Shown one piece after another: positions 49,687 through 59,119 of a stretch of 64,000 bases of DNA. Each line of letters opens with the position of its first letter. The stretch's first letter is position 1. The DNA is taken from the NCBI GenBank assembly GCA_024345305.1, contig BRON01000017.1, forward strand, positions 496,001 through 560,000, in the 5' to 3' direction. Source of the DNA: Mrakia gelida (taxonomy: Eukaryota > Basidiomycota > Tremellomycetes > Cystofilobasidiales > Mrakiaceae). The notes under the pieces are model-generated. The model worked only from the letters and a program-made list of their open reading frames with translations, searched no databases and was not told the DNA's origin. The translations under genes and the position numbers were made by a program.

Positions 49687-50199
49687 ATCGACTGGTCAAA
49701 GTCCAAGTAGGAGGCCGGACGCGTCGAGCTCGTTTGTCGTCGCGAGCTCTCCTTCCTCCTTTTGCTTCTCTCGTCTCTCTCCCCTCTCACCTTGCATCTA
49801 GATCATACATCTCCAATCCATAGATACATACCCCTGAGTTCTCACTCTCCCACTGTACTTTTCGCTGTATTCGTTTGTTCGCTCTAGCATCTCCTCCCCT
49901 CTCTCTGTGGTTAGTTTTCGTACCCCTCACTTTTTAGACGGAACGCTCTCTCAACGATATTTATCTATCTATGGCTCGCATGTCTGCCCTCTTTCTCCAA
50001 GACGAAGGAAAGACGGAGGCAAACAACAAAAGGGAAAGAAAGCTGAAACGGAACAAGCTCTCCCCTCTTCTCCTTCCCCTCCAACTCCCTCCCTCTCCCT
50101 TTCTCCGTCCCTTCCCTCTCCCTCTCTCCCCCTCCCACCTCGCCCTTCGCCCTCGCTCTCTCCCGCCCCCCCGCCTTTACTCTCCAGGTCTCCTCTACG
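49687..50199 (+). other. Intergenic region upstream of DCP1
   Basis: 513 bp. It starts with an AT-richer presumed 3' UTR. From about 50060 to 50195 it is an almost unbroken pyrimidine tract ending at the DCP1 ATG. No gene seen. Confidence 0.35.
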
Positions 50200-52202
50200 A
50201 TGCCTGTAACCGCTGAAACGCACGCGATGAACCTGAAGGTTCTCCAACGTCACGACCCTTCCATCATCTCCATCGTCGATTCAGCGACGTACGTCGTCCT
50301 CTATCACTACGACGAGACCGACGGGTGGAAGAAGGAGGGGATAGAGGGGAGTATGTTCATCTTTAGGAGGTGAGTCAGCTCGTCTTTCGGGTCGCTGGGG
50401 GGTTATGAGTTGAGCTGGGAGGGGAAGGAACAAGGGAAGGAGAGGGGAGGAGGGCTTTGGAGTCGAGGGCTGCTGGTTGGAGGCAGCTTTGGGAGAGAGG
50501 GTTTCGGATACAGGAATAGCAGTCGGGGAAGCACTTGGCTTCTATGCTCCGAAGGAGCAGCGAGGGCGGAGGTGGCAGAGCTGGAGGCATGAAGGGAGAG
50601 CGAGGAAGGGAAGGGATGATGAGCTTTCCTTCCCTTCGCCTTCCTTCTTCGTCCCTGCCACTTCCCTCCCGTCGCTGCTCTACTGCTCGAGCTCTATCGT
50701 AGAGACTCTTCTCAGTATCATACGTCTCGATAGCCCGGTCTTCTTTCAAATGCTGACTCCTCGCTGCCTCTGCTCGACGTCCCTCTCTCAGATCCATCTC
50801 CCCTCCTCTCGGCCTCTTCATCCTCAACCGTCATGGACTCAAGAACTGGACTCGGCCAATCACCTACAACACAGAATTCGATATCCAAGGAAAGACTCTC
50901 ATGCTCAACGAGCAAGGAGCTGCTGAGAATACTGAAGATGGTCAGTTCGACGAGAAGGGTCGGGACGAGACGTCTGACGTCGAACGAGGTCACCAACGAC
51001 GAGCAAAGAATGAGCTCGAGAGCTGACCTTGATCTTACTTCGCACTACTCAGCCAAGATATCAGGTCTATGGGTCCACGATGTAGCAGAGGGAGAGAAAC
51101 TGCTCGAGCTCTTGTCTTCGTTCGTCTCCTCTCTCCTTCCCTCTCGCTCGCGTGACCTTGGTCTTCCTCCTTCCTCCCATCATCTCACCTCTCGTCCTTT
51201 TATCCCTCCCTCTTTCCCAAAACAGGCTTCGGTCTTCTATTCCAGTCCCCTCTCCGATACCCTCTCCTCCTCCACCACCTCCCGCTCCAGTGGAAACCAA
51301 CGGTTCCCTCTCCTTCGCCGAGATCCTCCAACGTCTCCAATCCCCAGCCATCTCCTCCTCGACTCCTTCCTCCTCCTCAACTCCCTCTCACCCCCATCAA
51401 CCCCAACATCAATCCCACCTCCACATCCAGAGCACCACCACTGCCGCTGTCCTCGCTCCTCACGCAACTCCTCGAGGAACGGAACTCCTCGACCTCCTCT
51501 TCTCGACCCTCGGATCGACCTCGTCAGGCAAGAACACTCCCTCCGCCTCGCCAGCCCTCTCCCACACTCCAGCAGCAGCCTACCTCCTTCCTTCGACGGC
51601 AGGAGACGCGTCTTCTCCATCCTCAGCGGCAGGAGGATCCTCAACCGCCAACTCCCCTCTCGTCCAGTCCTCAACACCGAACGGGAAACCCTCCTCGCGA
51701 AGGAATCGAACCCACACCGACCCTTCTTCCTCTCAACAACCCACAACAACAACATCAACCGAACCCGAGCTCACACCGAGACGGAAAACCAGAAGAGGTC
51801 ACCGAGCTGGACCTCCCGAAGTCGAAGCAGCTGAGCTCGAGGCTCAAGGAGGAGGAGGAGGAGGACCCAAGAAGGTCGTGGACGAGGACCTGGAGGAGGA
51901 GATCGTTTGGAAGATGAAGGACGTATCAGCAGGAGCAGGGGAGGAGGAGGTGTTGGATCGTTACGAGTTTGTGAGGCAGTTGTCGGGGTTGTTGAGGGTG
52001 AGTCTTGGACTTGTGTTTTGAAGGAGAGGAGGGGACGCGCCGAGATCGAGACCTTTCGTTCCCTTGCTTGCGCTCGAGAACTGACTCGAACGCGTTTTAT
52101 TTCTTGGTTTGGTTTCGACTGATGCAGTCGGATCCCTCGTTCGTGGATCGACTGTACGCTCGGTATCTGGAGGGTGGTGGGAGTGGTGGGAAGAGCGGCT
52201 GA
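50200..52202 (+). CDS. DCP1: mRNA-decapping protein Dcp1
   Basis: EVH1-fold activator subunit of the Dcp1-Dcp2 decapping enzyme in cytoplasmic P-bodies. The N-terminal part reads MNLKVLQRHDPSIISIVDSA, TYVVLYHYDETDGWKKEGIE, GSMFIFRR joined across a 422-nt intron (50370-50791) to SISPPLGLFILNRHGLKNWT, then ISGLWVHDVAEGEKLLELLS, the usual end of the EVH1 core. A long Ser/Pro/Thr-rich middle, PPPPPPAPVETNGSLSFAEI among it, is disordered. The C-terminus has acidic and Gly-rich stretches and ends with a short helix (EFVRQLSGLLRSDPSFVDRL). The intron at 51120 uses a GTTCGT donor. The length, about 430 residues, exceeds budding yeast Dcp1 because of the middle insert. Confidence 0.9.
50370..50791 (+). 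other. Long intron 2 of DCP1
   Basis: 422 nt with a GTGAGT donor, CTGAC near 50754 and a CAG acceptor, splitting MFIFRR from SISPPLG. It is purine-rich in its first half. An ATGATGA at about 50607 resembles a C box, but no partner D box at suitable spacing or terminal stem was seen. Confidence 0.65.
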
Positions 52203-52861
52203 ACGTCGAGGTGTCGAGTTGTTTTGTTTTTGACGGAGGTCGGTCGAGGTGGAGGAGGGTGGTTCGAGGCGGAGCCGTAGAGGGAAACTCGGGAGGGAAC
52301 GGTTCAACCCGTTCTTTCGGAAGTCGGTCGGTCGGTGCCATCAGAAGAAGGATCGCTCGACGTCGAGGCGGAACGTTCAGGTCGGGACGAGGGAAGGGAA
52401 GGGAGCAGACGCGCGAGGCGCGAGGCGTTTTCGATGAATTCACCTTGGGCCTTTCTTCTGAAAGAACGGCGTAAAGAAAATTCTCCGACGTCATACTCAA
52501 CAGAAGCCAACACATCCGCTTCGTCATAACCAGCTAGAAATGGAAGGAAAGGAAAAACAACCGAAGAGTTCAAAGCCAAAGGCAAGAGATCGACTTGAGG
52601 TGAAACACGCTCGACTTGGACTCGTCGTTTCTTTCTTTTGCTCCCCCTCCCCCAACTCCCTCCACCTCTGTTCTCTCCTCAGCACCCACCCACGACTTTC
52701 GAACCCAACCTCTCTTCACCCCATCCATCCCTCCCTTTCGCTCTCGTCGGATGCCCTCGCCCTCAACTTCAACGCCGACACGTTTTGATCTTGGTCGTCG
52801 GAGGTTTCGACGAACTCACTCAACATTCAGCTCCTCCTCCTTCTCGACGCTCTCTCTCGCG
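52203..52861 (+). other. Intergenic region upstream of amylase-like gene
   Basis: 659 bp between DCP1 and the amylase-like gene. From 52640 it is pyrimidine-rich and open in the amylase frame, with in-frame ATGs at 52616 and 52751. It may therefore contain a longer N-terminus. No other gene seen. Confidence 0.35.
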
Positions 52862-55800
52862 ATGACGGTTCTGGTAGTGTTGAACCTGGTGGGGAAGGTG
52901 GAAGGAATGACCGCCAACGAATGGAGAAGACGAAGTATATATCAAGTGAGTGAGAGCGTGGGAACAAAGGAAGGAACGGAGGGAGGGAGGGAGGGAAGGT
53001 GAGCTTGAATGAGCCGACGAGGAGGTGTTCGAGCTTGCTCGTGGAGCATCCATCCACCTCACTCTTCTTCGTTCGCCTTCGGAAGGTGGATGCCTTCTCC
53101 TCGATGGCAGGAAGAAACGTCTCATCTTTCTCCAGCGAAGGAGAAGGAAGCAGCAGCAGCAGTCCAGATCCAGACCTTGATTTCTCGCAGCTCTCAGCCC
53201 TCCCCCAAATACCCTCCCTTGCCTCGCTCTCGAAGCTAACTCCTTCTCTATCTACTTCGCCCCCTACCAGGTCGTGACTGATCGCTTCGCTACCACGAAC
53301 GGAAGTGTCCCCCGCTGTGTGACTTCCGAGCAGGTCTTCTGTGGTGGAAGCTGGGGAGGCATCAGTGCGTTTCTCTCGACTTCGATCGTCCCTCCACCCT
53401 TGGCTTTTTGGAGCGAAGGTTGGAAGAAGTGAGCTGACCTTTGGTTGCTGGTGTTGGGTTGGCTGGGGAAATAGTCAAGCAGTTGCCTTATATCCAGGGA
53501 ATGGGGTTTGGTGAGTAGAACAGGGACTTGAGAGGGAGAGAGGAAGAGAGAGAACGAGGACGGAGCTGACCTTCTCGTTTTTCGTTCGCTCGTTCAAGAT
53601 GCTATCTGGATCTCCCCCATCTCAGCCAACATCCTCAACTCCACCGGTGCTGGACAAGCCTACCATGGGTACTGGCCTTCGGATCTGTTCTGTTCGTCAC
53701 CCACATCCCCCCTACCCATTCAAACTCCCCCTCCTCGAGCTGACTCGACGCGTCCTTTCTCTCCTCTCCTCCTCGCTCGCTCTCTTTCCAGCCCTTCACG
53801 ACACCCCAGCCAACTTCCAATCCCTCGTCACTGCCGTCCACTCAGCAGGCATGGCTCTCATGGTGGACATCGTCGTCAACGACGTCGCCTGGAATCTGCG
53901 ATACAACACGAGCGTTTGGGACCCAACTTTAGGAAGGAGCAGTGCGACGGCGACGAATGGAGTGTATGGAGTGTTGAATCAGGCGGCGGATTATCACCCG
54001 AGATGTGTGATCGACTACACGAATACGACGAGCATCCAGAACTGTGAGTGAGCTCGTCCTTTCTTCGACGCGTGGCAGGATTCGATGAGGCGTCTTTGCT
54101 TCCCTCGTTCGTCCTTCTCGTCGTCTCTTCTCGCTGACTTCCATTCTCTCTCAATCGTCTTACGGTCGTTCAAGGCTGGCTTTCCGACCCAGGAACTGTC
54201 GTCCTTGCCGACATAAACACCTCGTCATCGCGAGTTCGAACACTTCTCTACAACCTCGTCACCTCCCTCGTTTCAACGTACAAGATCGATGGTTTCAGGA
54301 TCGATGCAGCCAAGCACGTTGAGTTCTCCTTCTGGTCGGGGTACGCTGCTGCTGCTGGAGTGTTCACGATGGGTGAAGTGCTCGATGGAGGTGAGTCGAC
54401 GAGCCATCTCCGATTCTCCTTCCTCTCTCCCACGAAAACTCACTCTCGATTCGAGAACATCCTACCCGGACATCGTCGCTGACTCTTCAATCGCTCTTCG
54501 TTCCTCATCCCTAGATCCCCAAGCAGTCAAACTCTATCAAACCAACGCTCTCTCCTCGGCCCTCAACTTTCCCATGTACTATCCCCTCTACGCTGCGTTC
54601 ACCTCCACCACCGGATCCATGGTCGCCCTCTCGAACATGATCGGAACGGTCTCGTACTACTTCCCTGATTGCACAGTCCTCGGAGGGTTTGTTTCGAGTC
54701 ACGACAGTCAGTTCCCCTTTCCTCGTTCTCACTTTCTCACTTCTCGCTCGTCCTAGACTTATCTCGGTCTTCGGAGTCTCGGTGAGCTGACTCGTATTCA
54801 TGTTTGTTCGCCTGGCAGACCCTCGTCCAAGATCAGCCACCACAGACAGCTCGGTGAGTCCTCCTTCTCCATTCAACTCGACGCGTCTCTCGTTCTGACT
54901 CGTCGCTTCCATGTCGCAGCTCCTCGCCAACCTCTACACCTACTCCTTCGTCGCTGACGGGATGCCGATATGGTACTATGGAGACGAGCAGGGTGCTGTT
55001 GGAGGTTCGTTCCTCGTCCCTTCTCCTCTCGTTCCCGTACTCGTTCGCGAACTGACCCTTGCTCCGCTCGACCCTCGCAGCTGCCGATCCAGCGAATCGA
55101 GAAGCCCTCTGGACGCTTGGAGCTAAAGCCTACGATGTGAGTTGCTCTTTTCTGGATCTCCGAGGAGCTCTCGCTGACCTGTTTACCAACTTCTTCGCTC
55201 GCAGACGACCGCGTCGATGTACACCTACGTCAAGACTTTGAACGCGATAAGGAAAGCTGCGTGAGTTTTCTTTCGTCCCTTTCGATCCTTCCTCGGACAC
55301 TCCTCGGACACTCTCGCTGACCTCTTGTTTTCTTGCAGCGGACTCTTCTCCCTCACTTTCTACACCGGCAAAGTTCGTCGTTTTCTCCTCTCCTTTCCTC
55401 TCCTCTCCTCTCTTCCTCGCCGACCACTCTTCATCCTAACAGAACCTCGTCGTCAAATACACAACCAACGACATCGTTCTCTCCAAGTACCCTCTCATCA
55501 CCGTCCTCACCAACCGAGGCTCAGCTCAATCCTCAGGCTCGACAATCACCTTCGCCACGTCCTACTCGGCTGGAACGGTCGTCGTCAACGCTTTGACGTG
55601 CGCGAAGAGTACCGTCAACTCGGCGGGACAGTTGAGTGTGTTGATTGCTGGGGGGTTGCCTCAGGTCAGTGCTTCGAACCTCTTCATCTGGGGAGGGCCT
55701 TCATCTGGGGAGGGTGGGAGGGTCTGGAGCGGAGGGCAAGACGAGAGGACGACGCGCCGAACTGACTTCCGTTACTTCGCGCGGTTCACACACAGGTCTT

Positions 55801-55924
55801 CCTCCCCCTCTCCGCCATCACATCAACCTCAGGCTTCTGCTCCTCCGTCGTGGTCACTCAAGCTTGTAGTGTGAAGACGAGCTCGAGACCTGCTACGGCT
55901 CCGGTTCCTACAGCGACGGCTTGA
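52862..55924 (+). CDS. GH13 alpha-amylase-like secreted protein
   Basis: Fungal alpha-amylase-type (beta/alpha)8 protein. The order after splicing is WRRRSIYQVVTDRFATTNGS, EQVFCGGSWGGIIKQLPYIQ, GMGFDAIWISPISANI and AYHGYWPSDLF. Conserved regions: I MVDIVVNDVAW; II YKIDGFRIDAAKHVEFSF with the Asp nucleophile; III TMGEVLDGD with the acid/base Glu; IV GGFVSSHDNPR. Region I normally has DVVxNH, but here the His is Asp. The enzyme would hydrolyse or rearrange alpha-1,4-glucan outside the cell or at the wall. The N-terminus MTVLVVLNLVGKVEG is a short signal-like stretch; starting at 52751 in the same frame gives a longer one. The first intron (52946-53270) is 325 nt. The C-terminus is Ser/Thr/Pro-rich without a clear GPI signal. 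About eleven introns. Confidence 0.85.
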
Positions 55925-56501
55925 TTCGCTCCTTAGTTTCCCTCTTTCTCTCTCTCTCTCGCTTCTTATACTACTACGCTCGATCGTCCCTCTCCTCGCT
56001 CCGGTATTTATTAGACTCTTCCCTTACCATACGGTCACACATACTCTAGACTCTTCTTGTCCCTCTTTCTTGGTCTTGCTCCTTCTCTTCGGTCGTCGTT
56101 CGTTCGCTCTTCGCTTTTCGCTTTTCCCTCCTTTTTGTTGTGGCTCGAGTCGTCTCTCGCGCCACTCATCTACTCGCCTTCTCTCCTATCCTATCACTCA
56201 AAGTTATGTTCCAACTCTGACTCTCGCTTTGTCTTCGCAAGAACGAACGTCGAACGAACGCGACTACGCGAGCACCAGTCATTCCCATCCCCTTCCCCCA
56301 AAACCGAGAAGAAAAACGTTGACTAATAAGCTAAGAGGCAGAACCGAGAAACCGAGAAGAGTATTAAGGATAACCACAAACCGACGAAAACCTAGAGTAA
56401 GAGAAAAAACGCAGACCAACGCAAACGCAAACTGAACCCAACCCTCCCGCCCTCCTCCCTCCTAATTACAGCCTCCTCGAGCGAGCGCCAAAAGGAGGTG
56501 C
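55925..56501. other. Convergent 3' intergenic region
   Basis: 577 bp between the 3' ends of the amylase-like and GRGGAGN-repeat genes. It is AT-richer around 55970-56050 and 56320-56430. No gene seen. Confidence 0.35.
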
Positions 56502-58493
56502 TCACTCAGCCCCCCTATCCCTACTCCTACTCCTACTAATCCCCCTAACCATCTCCTTGACCGTCTCGATAGGTCCTCGATGAGCGTGTCCGTTCCCTGC
56601 TCCGTGAGGCGATCTGCCTCGCGCGTCTCCGTCGGGCGTTCCAGCGCCTGAGCCAGGGTGGGAAGAGGGGACGTAGTTTCCTGCTCCTCCTCGGCCTGGA
56701 GGTGAGAGGAAGGGAGGGGGGAGAGAAGCGGTGAGAAAGGAAGGGGAGGAGAGGGCGGAGGGAGGGAGAGGAGGATCGAACTCACCAGACGTGTGACCGA
56801 ACTCTCCAGCATCGACGACGTGAGGGGAGGTTCCTCGATCTTCGAGGTTGATGATGGAGATGTCGGGGACGGGGTGCATGTTTCCGGCTCCTGTTGAGGT
56901 GAAAGAAAAGGAAGGGAGGGGAGTGAGTCTTCGGCTCGTCGAACTGGAACGAGAGAAGAGGAGAGGAAGAAAGACTGACCTCCCTAGATAGACGAGCGAG
57001 AACGCAAGGGTAACGAAGCGGAGAAAGGATCGGTCAGCTTTCAGTCTGAAGAGGGAGCAACAAGACGACATATCAACGCGACTCACCTTCCCAGTCGAAG
57101 TCAACCCCTCCCTCCCTCTCGCGTCGTAGCTGTCTCGAACAGAGTCGTCGTGCTCGTCGAGTTCTCTCAAGGTTGAAGAGTCGTCGGTGCTGTAGGCGAC
57201 GTTTCCGGCCCCACCTCGGCCTGCACCAAGTAATCGTTCAAGGAGAGATCAGCTCAATTCGAAACGAGGCAGAGCGAGAAATGAAAAGAGACGAACCAGT
57301 TGAGTGACCGTGAGGAGCAGGGCTGGACTCCTTGTTGTTGTGCTTGGAAGGCTCTCGAGATCGGGATCGGGAGGAGATGTTTCCGTAGCCACCGCTGTAA
57401 GAGAGAGAGAAGGGAGGGAAGGGGAGGTGGTCAGTCGGAGGGAGCGAAGAGGTTGAGCTCGAGCTCATTCGCTCGCGATCGAACGAGACTCTGCACTCAC
57501 AGTCCAGTCGAGTGAGGAGCTCCAGCCTCTCTGGCTCGTCGTTCTCTGATGAGCTGAGCCTCGAGAACGTCCTCCTCGAGGGTCCTCTGGTGATCCTTCG
57601 GGTCTCGAGAGGGAGATCTGGGGATGTTGTTTCGAAACGAGGTCGGAGGGAGGAGAGAAAGGTCAGCTTGCTCGAGAGGGATCGATGACGTTCTCGAAGA
57701 GAAAGAAGGTAACTGACCTGACGTTACCAGCTCCTCCTCTGATATGCGAGAAAAAGAAAAGTGTAAAAGAAAACGGTAGGGAAGGAGTGAGCTCGGAGAG
57801 AGGGGAGGCAGCGCATCCGGCGGGTAGACCGAAACCGAGGAGATTGGACGAACCGTCCTGGAGGCGGAAGAGAGTGAGGCGGAAGATAGAGGTCAGTTCT
57901 CGACACTTTTAAGGATGCAGCTACTTAGGAGAACATATGAGAGAGGAGACTCACCAGCATGGGTAGTTCTGGAAGGAGAGGGAGAGTGAACGTGTCTTCC
58001 TCGCTCAACGGGGATCGTGACTCCATCGTCGACGCTGGGCTGAAAACGAGTAGAGGCGATAATAAGAAAGAGTCAGTACAAGCCTTCGACTCTGTGATTT
58101 CGATGCTGAGCAACAAGAAGCAAAGAAAGGATGGAAAAGAAGGAAGGAAGAACGGTCGAGCTCGACCTCCATCCCATCCGTCCCTCTCCCTCGCTTCCTT
58201 CCCTCTCTCCGTTTCTCCCTCCCTTCTTCCCTAGGACCCCTTCCGACGTCGTCCCAACGCATCCACCCTCTTCCCAATCCTTCCCTCCCTCCCTCTCTCC
58301 AAGATCTACTCTTATCGCCCCCCAACCTCGCCTTCCAGCTCTCGTCGAAGTCGTTCACTCGCCAAGCAGAAGAGCGAGAGAGAGAGCTCACCGATGGATC
58401 TTGACTGGCAGTTCGGATGTTGCCCGCTCCTCCTCGTCCGGTAGAAACTCGGCCTCGAGACTGAGATCGTTCACGCTCTTTGAAGGCTTCCAT
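56502..58493 (-). CDS. DUF3602-type GRGGAGN-repeat protein
   Basis: A small fungal protein built from short GRGGAGN modules separated by Ser/Arg-rich disordered spacers. The modules in order are: STGRGGAGNIRTAS, GRGGAGNVRSPSRD, GGYGNISSRSRS, GRGGAGNVAYST, KGGAGNMHPVPDI and GRGGAGNYVPSSHP. Proteins with this repeat are classed as DUF3602 and have no established biochemical function; the RS/RGG-like content suggests an intracellular disordered regulator. The gene is mostly introns. Each repeat begins at or next to an exon boundary, and two repeats are restored only if 4-nt exons (57854-57857 and 56980-56983) are included. The C-terminus is a predicted amphipathic stretch, PIETVKEMVRGISRSRSRDR. 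The start at 58493 is the first Met of MEAFKERERSQSRG. Confidence 0.75.
56980..56983 (-). other. Putative 4-nt microexon (GGAG) in DUF3602 gene
   Basis: The upstream exon ends in phase 0 (…STGK) with a GTGAGT donor. After CTGAC and a TAG acceptor comes GGAG, then a GTCAGT donor, then a CAG acceptor before GAGCCGGAAAC. Only with GGAG does the join read TGKGGAGNM, the expected repeat. Confidence 0.6.
57854..57857 (-). other. Putative 4-nt microexon (GACG) in DUF3602 gene
   Basis: The upstream exon ends in phase 1 (…THA plus G). Intron one has GTGAGT, CTGAC and CAG; then GACG; then intron two begins GTTCGT and ends CAG before a 21-nt exon (57718-57738). Including GACG gives G-R-G-G-A-G-N; omitting it breaks the frame and the repeat. 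Confidence 0.65.
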
Positions 58494-59119
58494 CGTGCGT
58501 AGGGTAAGGGTGGGTGGGTGGGTGGTGGTTGGGGGGAGAAAGAACACAGAAGGGAGGGAGATAAGGGAGGAGAGAGGACAAACGAGCGAGAGGCGAAGTT
58601 TAAAGAACCCGTTTTCGGCCGTGCAAGTTCTGCTTCCGGAGAAATTTTCGAGAGAGAGGAGAAGAGGTCTAGAGTCGCGAATAGGGCTGAAAAGCAATGT
58701 ATACGAAGCCAGGCAGAGGGAAGAGAAGCGAAGGTCGTGTGCGTGCATCTCCTTTCTCGCTTCGGACTCGGGCAGACCTTCACGAGCTTCCCGCTCCTCA
58801 TCGGAGAATGAAACCTCTCCGGCTCTTTCGCAGCTCCTCTCGCTCTCTCTCTTCTTTCGCAAGGTATCAAGCTCATACGCAACACTTCCCTCACATTTCT
58901 CCCTCTCGCCCTCTCGCTCGACGCGCTTCCCGGCGAGTCCCTCCCGTCCTTGCTCGCTCGCTCGCTCCACGTCAATTTTCATTTGGATTTTTCCTATTCA
59001 CTGCCCTTATCTTTCGCTTGGTTTCGCGGCATCAATCCTTCCTCCTCCTCCTCTTCCTTCTCTCTTCCTTTCCTCGCTTCCCTCCCAACCACCAACCCCC
59101 CTCTAGCTTCTTCTCAACA
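58494..59119. promoter_or_regulatory. Divergent promoter with GATAAG sites, DUF3602 / ammonium transporter
   Basis: 626 bp between divergent starts. GATAAG occurs at 58560-58565 and as CTTATC at 59006-59011, the latter about 110 bp before the ammonium transporter ATG. GATA-factor control of ammonium permease genes is well known in fungi; use of these sites is inferred. The last 80 bases are pyrimidine-rich. Confidence 0.5.

Noticed and set aside
50600..50760. Possible box C/D snoRNA in the long DCP1 intron (ATGATGA near 50607, CTGA near 50754)
   Set aside because: The boxes are about 140 nt apart, the CTGA is the branch box, and no terminal stem or internal C'/D' boxes were found.
58005..58982. 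325-residue minus-strand ORF across the DUF3602 first exon and promoter
   Set aside because: It runs through introns and promoter, is Arg/Glu-rich low complexity, and shows no family pattern.
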